From NCBI RefSeq assembly GCF_036492635.1, contig NZ_AP025305.1, positions 992,001-1,056,000 of the forward strand: DNA of 64,000 bases. Reading direction: 5' to 3'. How positions within the stretch are numbered: the first letter of the stretch is position 1; each line of letters begins with the position of its first letter. Below, piece by piece: positions 52,547 through 61,663 of this stretch. The DNA is from Aureibacter tunicatorum (GTDB lineage: Bacteria > Bacteroidota > Bacteroidia > Cytophagales > Cyclobacteriaceae). The translations under genes were made by a program, and so were the position numbers. The notes beneath the pieces are model-generated. The model saw nothing but the letters and a program-made list of their open reading frames with translations, was not told the DNA's origin and did not search any database.

Positions 52547-55500
52547 ATGAATATTAAGAGTTTCATTTTTTCCAGCGTATTGTCTGTTGGAGTGATGCTT
52601 CAAGTAGCTGTAATGGCTAATGTTAACTCTGACAGTAAAGTTTCAAGAGAGAAACCTAGTGATTATGTAAATCCTAAGATAGGTACGGGAGGACACGGCC
52701 ATACTTATCCAGGGGCTACAAGACCCTTTGGGATGGTTCAATTGAGTCCTGATACAGGCATAAGAGGTTGGGATTGGTGTTCTGGCTATCATGCTTCGGA
52801 TAGTTCAATTATAGGTTTTTCACATACTCACCTAAGTGGCACTGGTGGAGGTGATTTGGGTGACATTCTATTAATGCCTTATATTGGCACTACAAATGTG
52901 AATCCGGGAACAAAGGCAGATCCAGATGCTGGATACAGATCGCGATTTGAAAAGAAGGACGAAATTGCTAAAGCAGGATATTATTCAGTAATCTTGAAGG
53001 ATTATGGAATAAAAGCGGAGTTGACTACTACTCCAAGAGCTGGATTTCATAAGTACACATTTCCAAAGTCTAAGGAAGCAAATATTGTCTTGGACCTTGA
53101 GCATGGCATAGGAGACAAGTCTAAAGAGACATTTATCAAAGTTGCAGGCGAGAATGAGATTGAAGGATTAAGAAGATCCCAAGGTTGGGCGAAAGACCAA
53201 TTTGTTTACTTTGTGGCTCAATTCTCAAAACCGATAAAGAATGTCGAATTATTCATTGATGATGAGTTGTCACAAGATATCCAATATGTGGAGGGGCAAA
53301 GCACGAAAGCGAACATTAAGTTCAAGACTAAGAAAGGCGAAAGCGTATTGGTGAAAGTTGGTATTTCGGCGGTTAGCGTTGATAATGCCAGAGAGAATTT
53401 GAATACTGAGATTTCTCATTGGGATTTTGAGAAAGTCGTTGCCGAGTCTGATGAGGTTTGGAATGGCAGACTTAGCGCGATCGAGGTTGAAGGAAACAAT
53501 GAAGACGATAAAGAGATATTTTATACTTCAATGTATCATGCCATGATTGTTCCGAATTTGTTCATGGATGTTAACCATGAGTATAGAGGCATGGATGGAG
53601 ATATTCATACAGCGGAAGGTTTTACTTATTATACATTGTTCTCGTTGTGGGATACATTTAGAGCTACGCATCCTCTTTATTCTATCGTTGCTCCTGAGAA
53701 TAACAATGATTTTGTAAAATCTATGTTGACGATGTATCAGCAAAGCGGAAAATTGCCAATATGGGAGTTGCATGGTAATGAGACAGGAACGATGATTGGT
53801 TATCATTCGGTTCCAGTAATTGTCGACGCTATTTTGAAAGGCCAAACAGACGCGAATGTTGAATTGGCTTACGAGGCGATGAAATCAAGTGCAATGGCTG
53901 ATGATAGAGGTTTGTATTACTTGCAAAAATACGGATTCATTCCTCATGACGAAGAGGCGAACAGCGTTTCTAAAATGGTTGAGTATGCATTTGATGACTG
54001 GTGCATCGCTCAGATAGCTAAACTCTTGGAAAAAGAGGATGATTATTACTATTTCGTAGAAAGAGCGCAAGCTTATAAATTGCTTTATGATGAGCAGACG
54101 AGTTTCTTGAGAGGAAGGGATATCAGTGGAGTTTGGAATCCGGATTTTGATCCTATGGCAATATCAACGCTTGGCAGAGGTGATTATACTGAAGGCAACG
54201 CATGGCATTATACTTTCTTCGCTCCGCAAGATGTAAATGGATTGATCGATTTATACGGTGGAAAGTATGGATTTGAGAAAAAGATGGATGACATGTGGGA
54301 GCAAGAAGCTGTTAATGATAACGAACATGCCCATGACGTAACCGGTTTGATAGGTCAATATGCGCATGGCAATGAGCCAAGCCATCATGCCGCTTATCTT
54401 TACAATTATATCGGCAAGCCTTGGAAAACCCAAAAGTGGGTGGCTGAGATCATGGCTACTCAGTATAGCACCGATAGAGATGGATTGAGTGGAAATGAGG
54501 ATTGCGGACAGATGTCATCTTGGTATGTGCTTTCTGCAATGGGCTTCTACCCAGTAAATCCTGCTCAAGGAGATTATATCATAGGCACTCCAACTTTTGA
54601 TAAAGTGACGGTCAATATGAGCAATGGAAATCAATTTGTGATTCAGTCAAATAACTTGAGCAAAGACAATGTCTATATTCAAAGCGCTATCTTGAATGGC
54701 CTTACGTTTGACAAATCTTATATTACTCATGAGCAGATCAAAAATGGAGGTTTAATGAGCTTTAAGATGGGACTAACAGCTAATCGAAAGTGGGCGGCTT
54801 CAGATCAAAGCAGTCCAGTATCAACAGCTCTTGCCGTTGGAGAGTCTATGCCAGAGTCATTGACTAAGCTCTTTATGCCATATACTGTTGATAAATCCAG
54901 AATGTTTGGAGATGAAAGAATTGTTGAATTGAAAACATATGATGAAGGCACTGAAATCTTTTATACTTTGGATGGGACAGAGCCTTCGGTTGAATCTTTC
55001 AAATATGAAGAGCCGATCATGTTAACAAGCTCAACTGTCCTGAAAGCGATTGCTGTTAAAGAAGGCTTTGCCGTTAGCGATGTGTTTGAGACAAAATTTA
55101 TAAAATCAATATTTAAAAATAACAGCAGTGATGCTTATCCTAAAATCAGTTTGACCGTGCCATTGTCGAAGCCTTATGATTTGAAAAAAGAAATGCTACT
55201 TGATGGTATGTACGGAGGAAGCAATTTTAGATCTGGCAACTGGGCAGGAATTCAACAAGATGATTTTGAGGCGACGATTGAATTGGAAGAAACAACTTTG
55301 GTTCACAGTCTAGGCATAAACTTTTTGGAATGCACAAGCGCTTGGATATTCGCTCCTCTTGAGGTTGAGTTTTTAGTATCTGAGGATGGTGTTAATTTTG
55401 AAAGTGTAAAATTGGAGCAACTGGAAATGCCTGACGATCATACGAAGATATCAGTAAGAAAATTTAGATCTGGAGTTGATAAAAAAGTCAAATTTGTGAG

Positions 55501-55597
55501 AGTGAAAGCTAAGAACCCAGGCATATTGCCGAAATGGCATGCGGGAGCTGGTTCAGGCATTTGGATGTTCATAGATGAAATAATTATCGAAGGCTAG
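52547..55597 (+). CDS. GH92 family alpha-mannosidase, secreted, with accessory domains
   Basis: A 1016-residue exported enzyme (signal peptide residues 1-24). The GH92 signatures are PKIGTGGHGHTYPGATRPFG, GFSHTHLSGTGG, then GNETGTMIGYHS and GNEDCGQMSSWYVLSAMGF (catalytic Glu region). GH92 members cut alpha-1,2- to 1,6-mannosyl linkages in N-glycans with calcium. After about residue 760 the enzyme carries a chitobiase-type C-terminal domain (GTEIFYTLDGTEPSVESF) and a F5/8-type discoidin-like end (about residues 870-1016), which probably bind carbohydrate. The neighbours are a kelch-type membrane regulator and an unknown protein. It is monocistronic with a terminator. Confidence 0.95.
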   Translation: MNIKSFIFSSVLSVGVMLQVAVMANVNSDSKVSREKPSDYVNPKIGTGGHGHTYPGATRPFGMVQLSPDTGIRGWDWCSGYHASDSSIIGFSHTHLSGTGGGDLGDILLMPYIGTTNVNPGTKADPDAGYRSRFEKKDEIAKAGYYSVILKDYGIKAELTTTPRAGFHKYTFPKSKEANIVLDLEHGIGDKSKETFIKVAGENEIEGLRRSQGWAKDQFVYFVAQFSKPIKNVELFIDDELSQDIQYVEGQSTKANIKFKTKKGESVLVKVGISAVSVDNARENLNTEISHWDFEKVVAESDEVWNGRLSAIEVEGNNEDDKEIFYTSMYHAMIVPNLFMDVNHEYRGMDGDIHTAEGFTYYTLFSLWDTFRATHPLYSIVAPENNNDFVKSMLTMYQQSGKLPIWELHGNETGTMIGYHSVPVIVDAILKGQTDANVELAYEAMKSSAMADDRGLYYLQKYGFIPHDEEANSVSKMVEYAFDDWCIAQIAKLLEKEDDYYYFVERAQAYKLLYDEQTSFLRGRDISGVWNPDFDPMAISTLGRGDYTEGNAWHYTFFAPQDVNGLIDLYGGKYGFEKKMDDMWEQEAVNDNEHAHDVTGLIGQYAHGNEPSHHAAYLYNYIGKPWKTQKWVAEIMATQYSTDRDGLSGNEDCGQMSSWYVLSAMGFYPVNPAQGDYIIGTPTFDKVTVNMSNGNQFVIQSNNLSKDNVYIQSAILNGLTFDKSYITHEQIKNGGLMSFKMGLTANRKWAASDQSSPVSTALAVGESMPESLTKLFMPYTVDKSRMFGDERIVELKTYDEGTEIFYTLDGTEPSVESFKYEEPIMLTSSTVLKAIAVKEGFAVSDVFETKFIKSIFKNNSSDAYPKISLTVPLSKPYDLKKEMLLDGMYGGSNFRSGNWAGIQQDDFEATIELEETTLVHSLGINFLECTSAWIFAPLEVEFLVSEDGVNFESVKLEQLEMPDDHTKISVRKFRSGVDKKVKFVRVKAKNPGILPKWHAGAGSGIWMFIDEIIIEG

Positions 55598-55624
55598 TTC
55601 AAATTTAAATATGAAATTAGATAT

Positions 55625-55657
55625 AAAGAGGATAGTTAAGCTATCCTCTTTTTTTGT
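55625..55657 (+). terminator. Terminator of the GH92 mannosidase gene
   Basis: AAAGAGGATAG pairs with CTATCCTCTTT around a 5-nt loop, with a T run of eight overlapping the stem end. Confidence 0.87.
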
Positions 55658-55765
55658 GGCTAACAAAATATCTCATCAATGCAATTTTGTATTATATTGC
55701 GATAGGTGTGTGGGATCATAAACAATTTCCTCATTTTTGTGTATCTATTATATTCTGCGAAGGTT

Positions 55766-58366
55766 ATGAGGTTTATATTTTTACTGTCTTTTTTTTTATT
55801 ATCATTTCAACTGAAAGCTGACATTGACGAACAGACTATCAAGGAGTTTGGGGGCTTGTCATTTTACTCCTATAATACGGCTGCTGAGAATAGAACATCG
55901 TTGAATTTAAGCTATGAAGGCAATTATATTGTCAATAGTAAGCTGAAGGTGTCTTTTGATATCAGCATTAATAAAAGACATTTGTACGGGACAGTATTTC
56001 GAATTATTTCCAATGACATTTTTACGTTTGATTTGGTGTACAATCCAGGCTATACATTGCCAAGTCCTTTTTTCAATGTGATAATAAATGGCAATGAAAC
56101 AGACGTGAACATTCCGATAGAAGACATTTATTTATATCGGAATAATTGGTCGCGAATTGATTTTGAAATTGACTTTATGAATGATATTGTCAGGTTTATT
56201 GACAATGAAAAAGTATTGTCGGATAGTACTTTCACATTGCCTAAGAAGAATAGTTTGAATATTGTTTTTGGAAATAATAATACGCCAAAATTTGTGATAA
56301 GGGATGTGCCGGACATGTCGATTCGTAATGTGAGAATAAATACAGATGGCAAAGAATATTATTGGCCTTTACTGCAGGCAGAAGGAGAATTGACAAAAGA
56401 TAAAAATTATGATAGAGTGGCATTTTGCTTTAATCCTTCTTGGATTGTAAACCAGCACCATCGCTGGCAAAAAGCGGATTCAACTCGTTCGTCATATAAG
56501 CCCGGAATCGCTTTTGATAATATAAACAATCATCTTTACGTTGTCGGCAAACAAAGAGTGTCAATATTCGATGTTAATGAGCTTGAGAAGCGTAGAAAGA
56601 TTTATAAAGATAGTTTAAGTATTGATAGGTTGAGTATAAGTGCCGTGTCGAATCCATTGTTTGGAGGTTTGTGGGCTTATGATTATAGATTAGGGCCTTT
56701 GTTGGAGTATAATTTCAAAACGAATAAATGGCCGATGCCTTCGGTTCCATCTCCTGATGAGATACAATATTGGCATCACAATGTGATGTATGATTATAAT
56801 AAAAAGACATATGTGTCTTTTGGTGGTTACGGCTTGTTCACTTATAAGAATACATTCAATATTTATGATGAAAAGACAAAGACTTGGAGTCCATTGCCAA
56901 TGATGGGCGATAGAATAGAACCAAGGTATTTGGCTTCTTCAGGCCATTTAGGAGGCAATCAATATTTGATATTTGGAGGTTTGGGAAACCAAAGCGGAAA
57001 GCAAGCTTTGGGTGTTCAGGCTTTTTATGATTTGTATTTGGTGGATTTAGATCAGCAAAAGGTGAAAAAACTCTGGTCTGTGAATAATTCAAAATATATG
57101 TTCGCTCCTTCACAGGATTTGATAGTGAATCATGCTGACTCTTCATTTTATACGTTAGTTTATGATGCTTTTAAGGAGAAAACAAGTTTTAATTTAGTGA
57201 AAGTCAACATCTCCGATGGAAGCTTGGAAACCGTCAGTGATTCAGTAGCATTTAAATTTAAGGATGTTCTTTCCTCATTGCGTTTGTTTTATAATGAAGT
57301 AACCAAAGAGTTTGTCGCAGTCAAAAGAGAAACAGGAGTGGATGAAGTTTCTCAAATTAAAGTTTATACATTGACAACTCCACCGTTAAGCGAAGCCCAA
57401 CTTCTTGAAATAAGCAATGAATCCAAGCCTGAAACTAATATCTTGGTTTTTTTAGTGGGAATTCTGTCCATTACGATTGCTTCATTGGGGTACTTCTTCT
57501 TCCTTAAGAACAAAAAAGTCGAAAAAAGATCTGTGGAAACGCAGAAGCCTGAGAAAAAAGTTAAGATTCAAGATACGCCAGCAGACAAGGCGTTAAGCGA
57601 AAACATAAGAAGCGAAGTCGCTGCAATCATTACCAGAGAGGCTAGGGTCAATAAGAATGCTATAAAATTATTTGAGGATTTTAAAGTTTATGATGCTCAA
57701 GGTGAAGATATTACTAAAAAGGTGACTCCTAAGCTTAAGCAAATTTTTGTGTTGATTTTGCTGACTCCTTACATTCACAATCGAGGAATAAGTTCCGAAG
57801 AATTGACAGAGAAGATATGGCCTAGCTCTGATAAAGTAAGTGGAAAAAATAGCAGATCGATAAGCATCAGAAGGTTGAGAGTTATTTTTAAGGAGTTGGA
57901 AGGTGTTGATATTGTGCATGAAAACAATCAATGGTTTATAAAGTTTTCAAAGGATTTATACTGCGATTATTCCGAAATGGTCGAATTTATCAATCTAATA
58001 AAGAGAGATGATGACTTGAAGTATTTTATGCAATTTTTCGAAATAGTCAAAAGGGGAAGCTTTTTAGGTAATGTACACTATGAATGGCTGGATGAGATTA
58101 GCAGTTTTATTCAGTCGGATATCATTAAAGTTTTGTATCAGTATGTTGACAGAGTTGATGATCCGGAGCAAAAAGTCAAGATCGCGGATGTGATTTTTAA
58201 ATATGACATGTTAGATGAATTTGCTTTGGAAACAAAAGTGAAAGCTCTGTTGCTTTTGTCTAGGCATAGTATGGCGCAAAGTGTTTTTAAGAGGTTTAGA
58301 GAAGAATACGAGGCTTTGTTTGATGAAAAGTACCCAAGGAGTTTTGAAGACATAGAGTCGAGTTGA
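55766..58366 (+). CDS. Kelch/LamG sensor - membrane helix - winged-helix regulator
   Basis: About 866 residues, starting at the ATG that begins the signal peptide (MRFIFLLSFFLLSFQLKA; an earlier ATG at 55706 is possible). The periplasmic part holds a LamG-like beta-sandwich (residues about 25-190) and then kelch/galactose-oxidase-type repeats (for example YLIFGGLG, FVSFGGYGLFTY) to about residue 530. A single membrane helix (residues about 557-579) follows. The cytoplasmic part has a winged-helix domain (about 650-735; TPKLKQIFVLILL, RSISIRRLRVIF) and a helical BTAD-like tail. The layout is that of a one-component membrane transcription factor. Probably it controls nearby glycan genes. A 421-aa unknown gene follows 5 nt behind. 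Confidence 0.85.
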   Translation: MRFIFLLSFFLLSFQLKADIDEQTIKEFGGLSFYSYNTAAENRTSLNLSYEGNYIVNSKLKVSFDISINKRHLYGTVFRIISNDIFTFDLVYNPGYTLPSPFFNVIINGNETDVNIPIEDIYLYRNNWSRIDFEIDFMNDIVRFIDNEKVLSDSTFTLPKKNSLNIVFGNNNTPKFVIRDVPDMSIRNVRINTDGKEYYWPLLQAEGELTKDKNYDRVAFCFNPSWIVNQHHRWQKADSTRSSYKPGIAFDNINNHLYVVGKQRVSIFDVNELEKRRKIYKDSLSIDRLSISAVSNPLFGGLWAYDYRLGPLLEYNFKTNKWPMPSVPSPDEIQYWHHNVMYDYNKKTYVSFGGYGLFTYKNTFNIYDEKTKTWSPLPMMGDRIEPRYLASSGHLGGNQYLIFGGLGNQSGKQALGVQAFYDLYLVDLDQQKVKKLWSVNNSKYMFAPSQDLIVNHADSSFYTLVYDAFKEKTSFNLVKVNISDGSLETVSDSVAFKFKDVLSSLRLFYNEVTKEFVAVKRETGVDEVSQIKVYTLTTPPLSEAQLLEISNESKPETNILVFLVGILSITIASLGYFFFLKNKKVEKRSVETQKPEKKVKIQDTPADKALSENIRSEVAAIITREARVNKNAIKLFEDFKVYDAQGEDITKKVTPKLKQIFVLILLTPYIHNRGISSEELTEKIWPSSDKVSGKNSRSISIRRLRVIFKELEGVDIVHENNQWFIKFSKDLYCDYSEMVEFINLIKRDDDLKYFMQFFEIVKRGSFLGNVHYEWLDEISSFIQSDIIKVLYQYVDRVDDPEQKVKIADVIFKYDMLDEFALETKVKALLLLSRHSMAQSVFKRFREEYEALFDEKYPRSFEDIESS

Positions 58367-58371
58367 TTTGA

Positions 58372-59637
58372 ATGAAAGAGCAGCTGTCAAACATAAGCAA
58401 ACCAGCAAAAAGGAGGTTTTCAGATGGTTGTTTGGGGATAGGAAAACTTCCTCCCTTGCAAATGATTAAAGTGCCAATGGATAAAAAGAAATGGCATGAG
58501 TTGCCCAAAGGGCCATTTGGCAGGTATTTGATGTTGCCGGGAACTGATTACCCTCACGTTACTATTTTTATTGACAGCAAAGATTTTAATGGAGAAAGGG
58601 TTTCGCTAACAATAGAAGCATTTCATTTTTCAAAAGGAAAAGAAAGCCCAAGGTTTTTTTACAGAGAAACGGAAAGGCCCGGAGTATTTATGTCTGAATA
58701 TTTGCAGCCTGAGCAAGAGCTTGTCAATACTGAGGTGCAATCGATAATGGAGAGGTTTTCTTTGCCTTTAAAGATTGTGAGTGGTTCTTTAAGCCGGTCG
58801 GACAATGATTTGAACTGGAGGCAGGGAGATGATAGTACTTGTGTGGATCAACAAGAGGCTAGCAGGGAATTGGAAGTAAGAATAATTGATATTGAAGAAC
58901 TGGGGCAGTTGCTTATTGATAAGCTGGAAAGCAAACCAAAGCTGAAGTTAAGGCGTAGAGAAAACTTCATTAAGAAGGTTAGAAACTTTAAAGGAAATTG
59001 GCAAGAGCTGGTTCGATTCATAGTTTATGATCTTAGGGAGACAACAGATTTACCTTCAATAGCGGACTTTTACAAATCATTTGGCGAACCTTCCAAGCTT
59101 TCTGAAGAAGAATTAATCAAATTGGTAAATAGCCAAAAGCCATGGACTTATTCCAGCAATCTCTCTAGAGAGGCGCTGTCTGAAGCTCAGGAAGATGTGT
59201 ATGCGATGAAAGTCTTTATTGAATACATGTACAAGGAGTATCGTCCGAAATATTTTTTGTCGAGTAGAGTGCCTAAGCTTTTTCAAACAGATCAAGCTTA
59301 TGAAGACAAGTATTCCCGATTGGCTAAAACTCATGAATTAGTTTCTGCGAATATGAGAAGGACTATGGATGAGGTGATCAATGATACTGAAACCGAAACG
59401 GATAAAAAGGCCGCATTTTCTTTGGATTATGTAGAGCAAACGACAAGAGCTCTCTTGGGGTTAAGAGATAAGCTTATTGATTTGGTGCTTGATAAAGTAG
59501 GAGATGAATGGCGTGACTTGGGCGATGATGACGGGACTGATATGGAGGGAAAAGTGATGTCTATGCCATATCCTTATAGGCCAATTTCCCGACCACTAAC
59601 AGATCAGGAAATTGCAAAAATGAGGAGTGGAAAGTAA
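58372..59637 (+). CDS. Uncharacterised 421-aa protein, possible effector-like family (PPLQM motif)
   Basis: No named domain. Residues 1-25 are basic, followed by KLPPLQMIKV (residues 25-34). A beta-rich segment comes next (residues about 50-150; VTIFIDSKDFNG, VSLTIEAFHFSK), then a helical second half (about 165-380) with a conserved-looking RRRENFIKKVRNFKGNW stretch. There is no signal peptide or membrane helix. It starts 5 nt behind the kelch regulator, so it is almost certainly on the same transcript. It converges on the small secreted protein gene with a 3-nt gap. The leader pattern matches those at 8883-10394 and 39415-40833. Confidence 0.7.
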   Translation: MKEQLSNISKPAKRRFSDGCLGIGKLPPLQMIKVPMDKKKWHELPKGPFGRYLMLPGTDYPHVTIFIDSKDFNGERVSLTIEAFHFSKGKESPRFFYRETERPGVFMSEYLQPEQELVNTEVQSIMERFSLPLKIVSGSLSRSDNDLNWRQGDDSTCVDQQEASRELEVRIIDIEELGQLLIDKLESKPKLKLRRRENFIKKVRNFKGNWQELVRFIVYDLRETTDLPSIADFYKSFGEPSKLSEEELIKLVNSQKPWTYSSNLSREALSEAQEDVYAMKVFIEYMYKEYRPKYFLSSRVPKLFQTDQAYEDKYSRLAKTHELVSANMRRTMDEVINDTETETDKKAAFSLDYVEQTTRALLGLRDKLIDLVLDKVGDEWRDLGDDDGTDMEGKVMSMPYPYRPISRPLTDQEIAKMRSGK

Positions 59638-59640
59638 ATA

Positions 59641-60102
59641 TTACTTTTTCCAATCATCAGATGATGAGACGTGAACGCCATCTTTTTTTACTAAAAGATA
59701 ATCCACTAATATTTTTTCAGTGCATCCTTCAAAATGATTGCCTGACTGGCTTTTTAGAATGACTGGGTAAGAATATCCATATTCTCTTTCAAATTTTAAA
59801 GGCATACCGTCGCTTTCTAGTATCAAGCCCCACTCTATATCAAAGCTCTTGTCCGGGCAAGCATTCTCATTATAAGCATAGTCGTACTTGAACTCTCCTG
59901 TGCCATCAGCGTTAAGCACTAAGAAGCCTGATTTGGATCCTTTGTATTTGCCAATGAATTGGGCGTCATTTGGAATAAGTACTTTTACATCCTTGCCATT
60001 GACATTAAAAGTTCTTGTTTTGCTAGCATCTTTGAAAGCGCTAAGGAAAAGAACTATTATGATGGCTAATGGGACAATAGATTTAAAAATTGTTTGATTC
60101 AT
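59641..60102 (-). CDS. Small uncharacterised secreted or membrane-anchored protein
   Basis: A 153-residue protein with an N-terminal membrane/signal segment (IFKSIVPLAIIIVLFLSAF). The mature part has two Cys (ENACPDK and FEGCTEK) that may form a disulfide, and a beta-rich pattern. The segment GFLVLNADGTGEFKYDY resembles lipocalin-like or META-type strand turns, but I cannot assign a family. The start ATG at 60102 is fair. It lies downstream of coaD on the same strand, about 77 nt away. Confidence 0.6.
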   Translation of the reverse strand: MNQTIFKSIVPLAIIIVLFLSAFKDASKTRTFNVNGKDVKVLIPNDAQFIGKYKGSKSGFLVLNADGTGEFKYDYAYNENACPDKSFDIEWGLILESDGMPLKFEREYGYSYPVILKSQSGNHFEGCTEKILVDYLLVKKDGVHVSSSDDWKK

Positions 60103-60179
60103 GCTTTTTTCTTTTAAAAATATGAAGAGTGATTAAAAATATAAAGCAATAAGTGTGAATTTGTTATTATACTTTTTGC

Positions 60180-60638
60180 TTACAATGTATAGGGGAGAAA
60201 ATCTTTAATATTTCCATTATATTTATGAACTTCTCTAATTACAGTAGAGCTTATAGATGCATATTCTGGAGAAGTAATTAAAAATACAGTTTCAAGATTT
60301 TCGTTTAGATGCCTATTTACTTGTGAAATACTGTTCTCATACTCAAAATCCGTGGTATTTCTTAATCCTCTTAACAAATAGTTAGCATTGACTTTTTTGG
60401 CAAATTCCGCTGTCAGTTCAGCGTATTTCAATACAGTCACATTGGGTTGGTCTTTGTAGGTTTCTTCGATTTTTTCAATCATGAATTCCAAGTCGAAGTA
60501 TCTGTTTTTTTTGCTGGTATTGTAGCCTACGGCGATGATTACTTCATCAAAGATTTTAAGCCCTCTATTTACAATATCCGCATGACCCATTGTGAATGGG
60601 TCGAAGGAGCCTGGGAATATGGCAATTTTCTTTTTCAT
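60180..60638 (-). CDS. coaD: Phosphopantetheine adenylyltransferase
   Basis: A 152-residue nucleotidyltransferase of the (H/T)xGH family. IFPGSFDPFTMGHADIVNRG at the start contains the TMGH motif, ADRLVLIVGVN-like strand here reads EVIIAVGYNTSKK, and STVIREV near the end is the second nucleotide motif. CoaD makes dephospho-CoA from phosphopantetheine and ATP. It is next to the DUF3822 gene, a link seen across Bacteroidota. Confidence 0.96.
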   Translation of the reverse strand: MKKKIAIFPGSFDPFTMGHADIVNRGLKIFDEVIIAVGYNTSKKNRYFDLEFMIEKIEETYKDQPNVTVLKYAELTAEFAKKVNANYLLRGLRNTTDFEYENSISQVNRHLNENLETVFLITSPEYASISSTVIREVHKYNGNIKDFLPYTL

Positions 60639-60744
60639 AACTTTAATGCTGACTTTCGTTACGCGAAACTTTAGCAGAGTTAAAGTTAGCCAAAAAAATG
60701 GAAATCCAAGCTTTAAGTTTGTGTTTGATGAGGCTAGAAAGGAA

Positions 60745-60772
60745 ACAAAAAAGCATCAAAATTAAATGATGC
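60745..60772 (-). terminator. Terminator of the DUF3822 gene
   Basis: GCATCA pairs with TGATGC around an 8-nt AT loop, followed by T6 on the minus strand. The DUF3822 stop codon lies in the loop, as with the sirB1-like gene. Confidence 0.7.
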
Positions 60773-61655
60773 CTGTGTATACAATATCGAAGTAATTGTT
60801 TTCTTCTAGTTCGTCGAATTGATAGCCAAATTTGACCTCATCAGGTCTTTGGCCCAGCATAATATTAGGAATATGCCTTTGTATTTGCCTAAAGTGAGGT
60901 GTTTTATTGCCGACAAAACCCCAAAGAGGTATATCGCCAATCATATTGCTGATGTCAAGCTCTTTTGAAATCAGAGATATGTATTTGATATACTCGTCAA
61001 ATTGGTTGATTTGATATCTGTTGTAAAACTGAAGCGATCCATTATTGATTGTCCAGACATGCAATACAAAGCGGTCGATGAATAGAAACATTCTATTGGA
61101 GTTGTCCTTGCTTGTATATCTAAACGCACCTTCCACCAATACCGAGTTTTGATGGTAGACCTTGATCTCTTTAGCGGGATATCTATTTTTGAAGTATTCC
61201 ACTAGCCTTGTTGGCACAGCGAAAACGTTGATGATTTTTCCGTCGAATAGTTGATCGTGGAAAAGCTCGTGTTTGGCAGGATTGAAGTCAGTGGTGATTT
61301 GCAAGTACTTGTCGGACTGCTCTTCAATAAAATCTTCCTCGGGAACGAATGTAAATATCGAGTTTTTGAAGTTGACTCTCACCTCTTTCCAAAAACCAGC
61401 AATGATCAAGGAGTGATCATCATAAAGATGGTCGAGAAAATTGACAAGCTCGACTTCGTTTTTGGGCGCTTCGAATATGAAATCCTCTATCAGAAGGCAT
61501 CTGTTTGAGCGTGGGTCGATAACGGAGATTTGAAAATCTCTTTCACCTAATTGTAAAGACAAGACAAAGTGGTGCAGATCATCGATCTCCAACCACTTGT
61601 TATCTTTTATGGCTTTTACAGCCTTGAATACTTTATCTTCTGCTAAATTCGTCAA
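60762..61655 (-). CDS. DUF3822 family protein
   Basis: A 297-residue protein of the Bacteroidota-specific DUF3822 family. It has alternating beta and helix segments, with paired halves (LHHFVLSLQLGERDFQISVID and NRMFLFIDRFVLHVWTI) that suggest a duplicated ASKHA/actin-like fold. No catalytic motif is recognised. The family is usually beside coaD, as here, often with rsmD, which is not seen in this window. It is 8 nt behind the pilin-like gene. Confidence 0.8.
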   Translation of the reverse strand: MTNLAEDKVFKAVKAIKDNKWLEIDDLHHFVLSLQLGERDFQISVIDPRSNRCLLIEDFIFEAPKNEVELVNFLDHLYDDHSLIIAGFWKEVRVNFKNSIFTFVPEEDFIEEQSDKYLQITTDFNPAKHELFHDQLFDGKIINVFAVPTRLVEYFKNRYPAKEIKVYHQNSVLVEGAFRYTSKDNSNRMFLFIDRFVLHVWTINNGSLQFYNRYQINQFDEYIKYISLISKELDISNMIGDIPLWGFVGNKTPHFRQIQRHIPNIMLGQRPDEVKFGYQFDELEENNYFDIVYTGII

Positions 61656-61663
61656 CTTGTATA

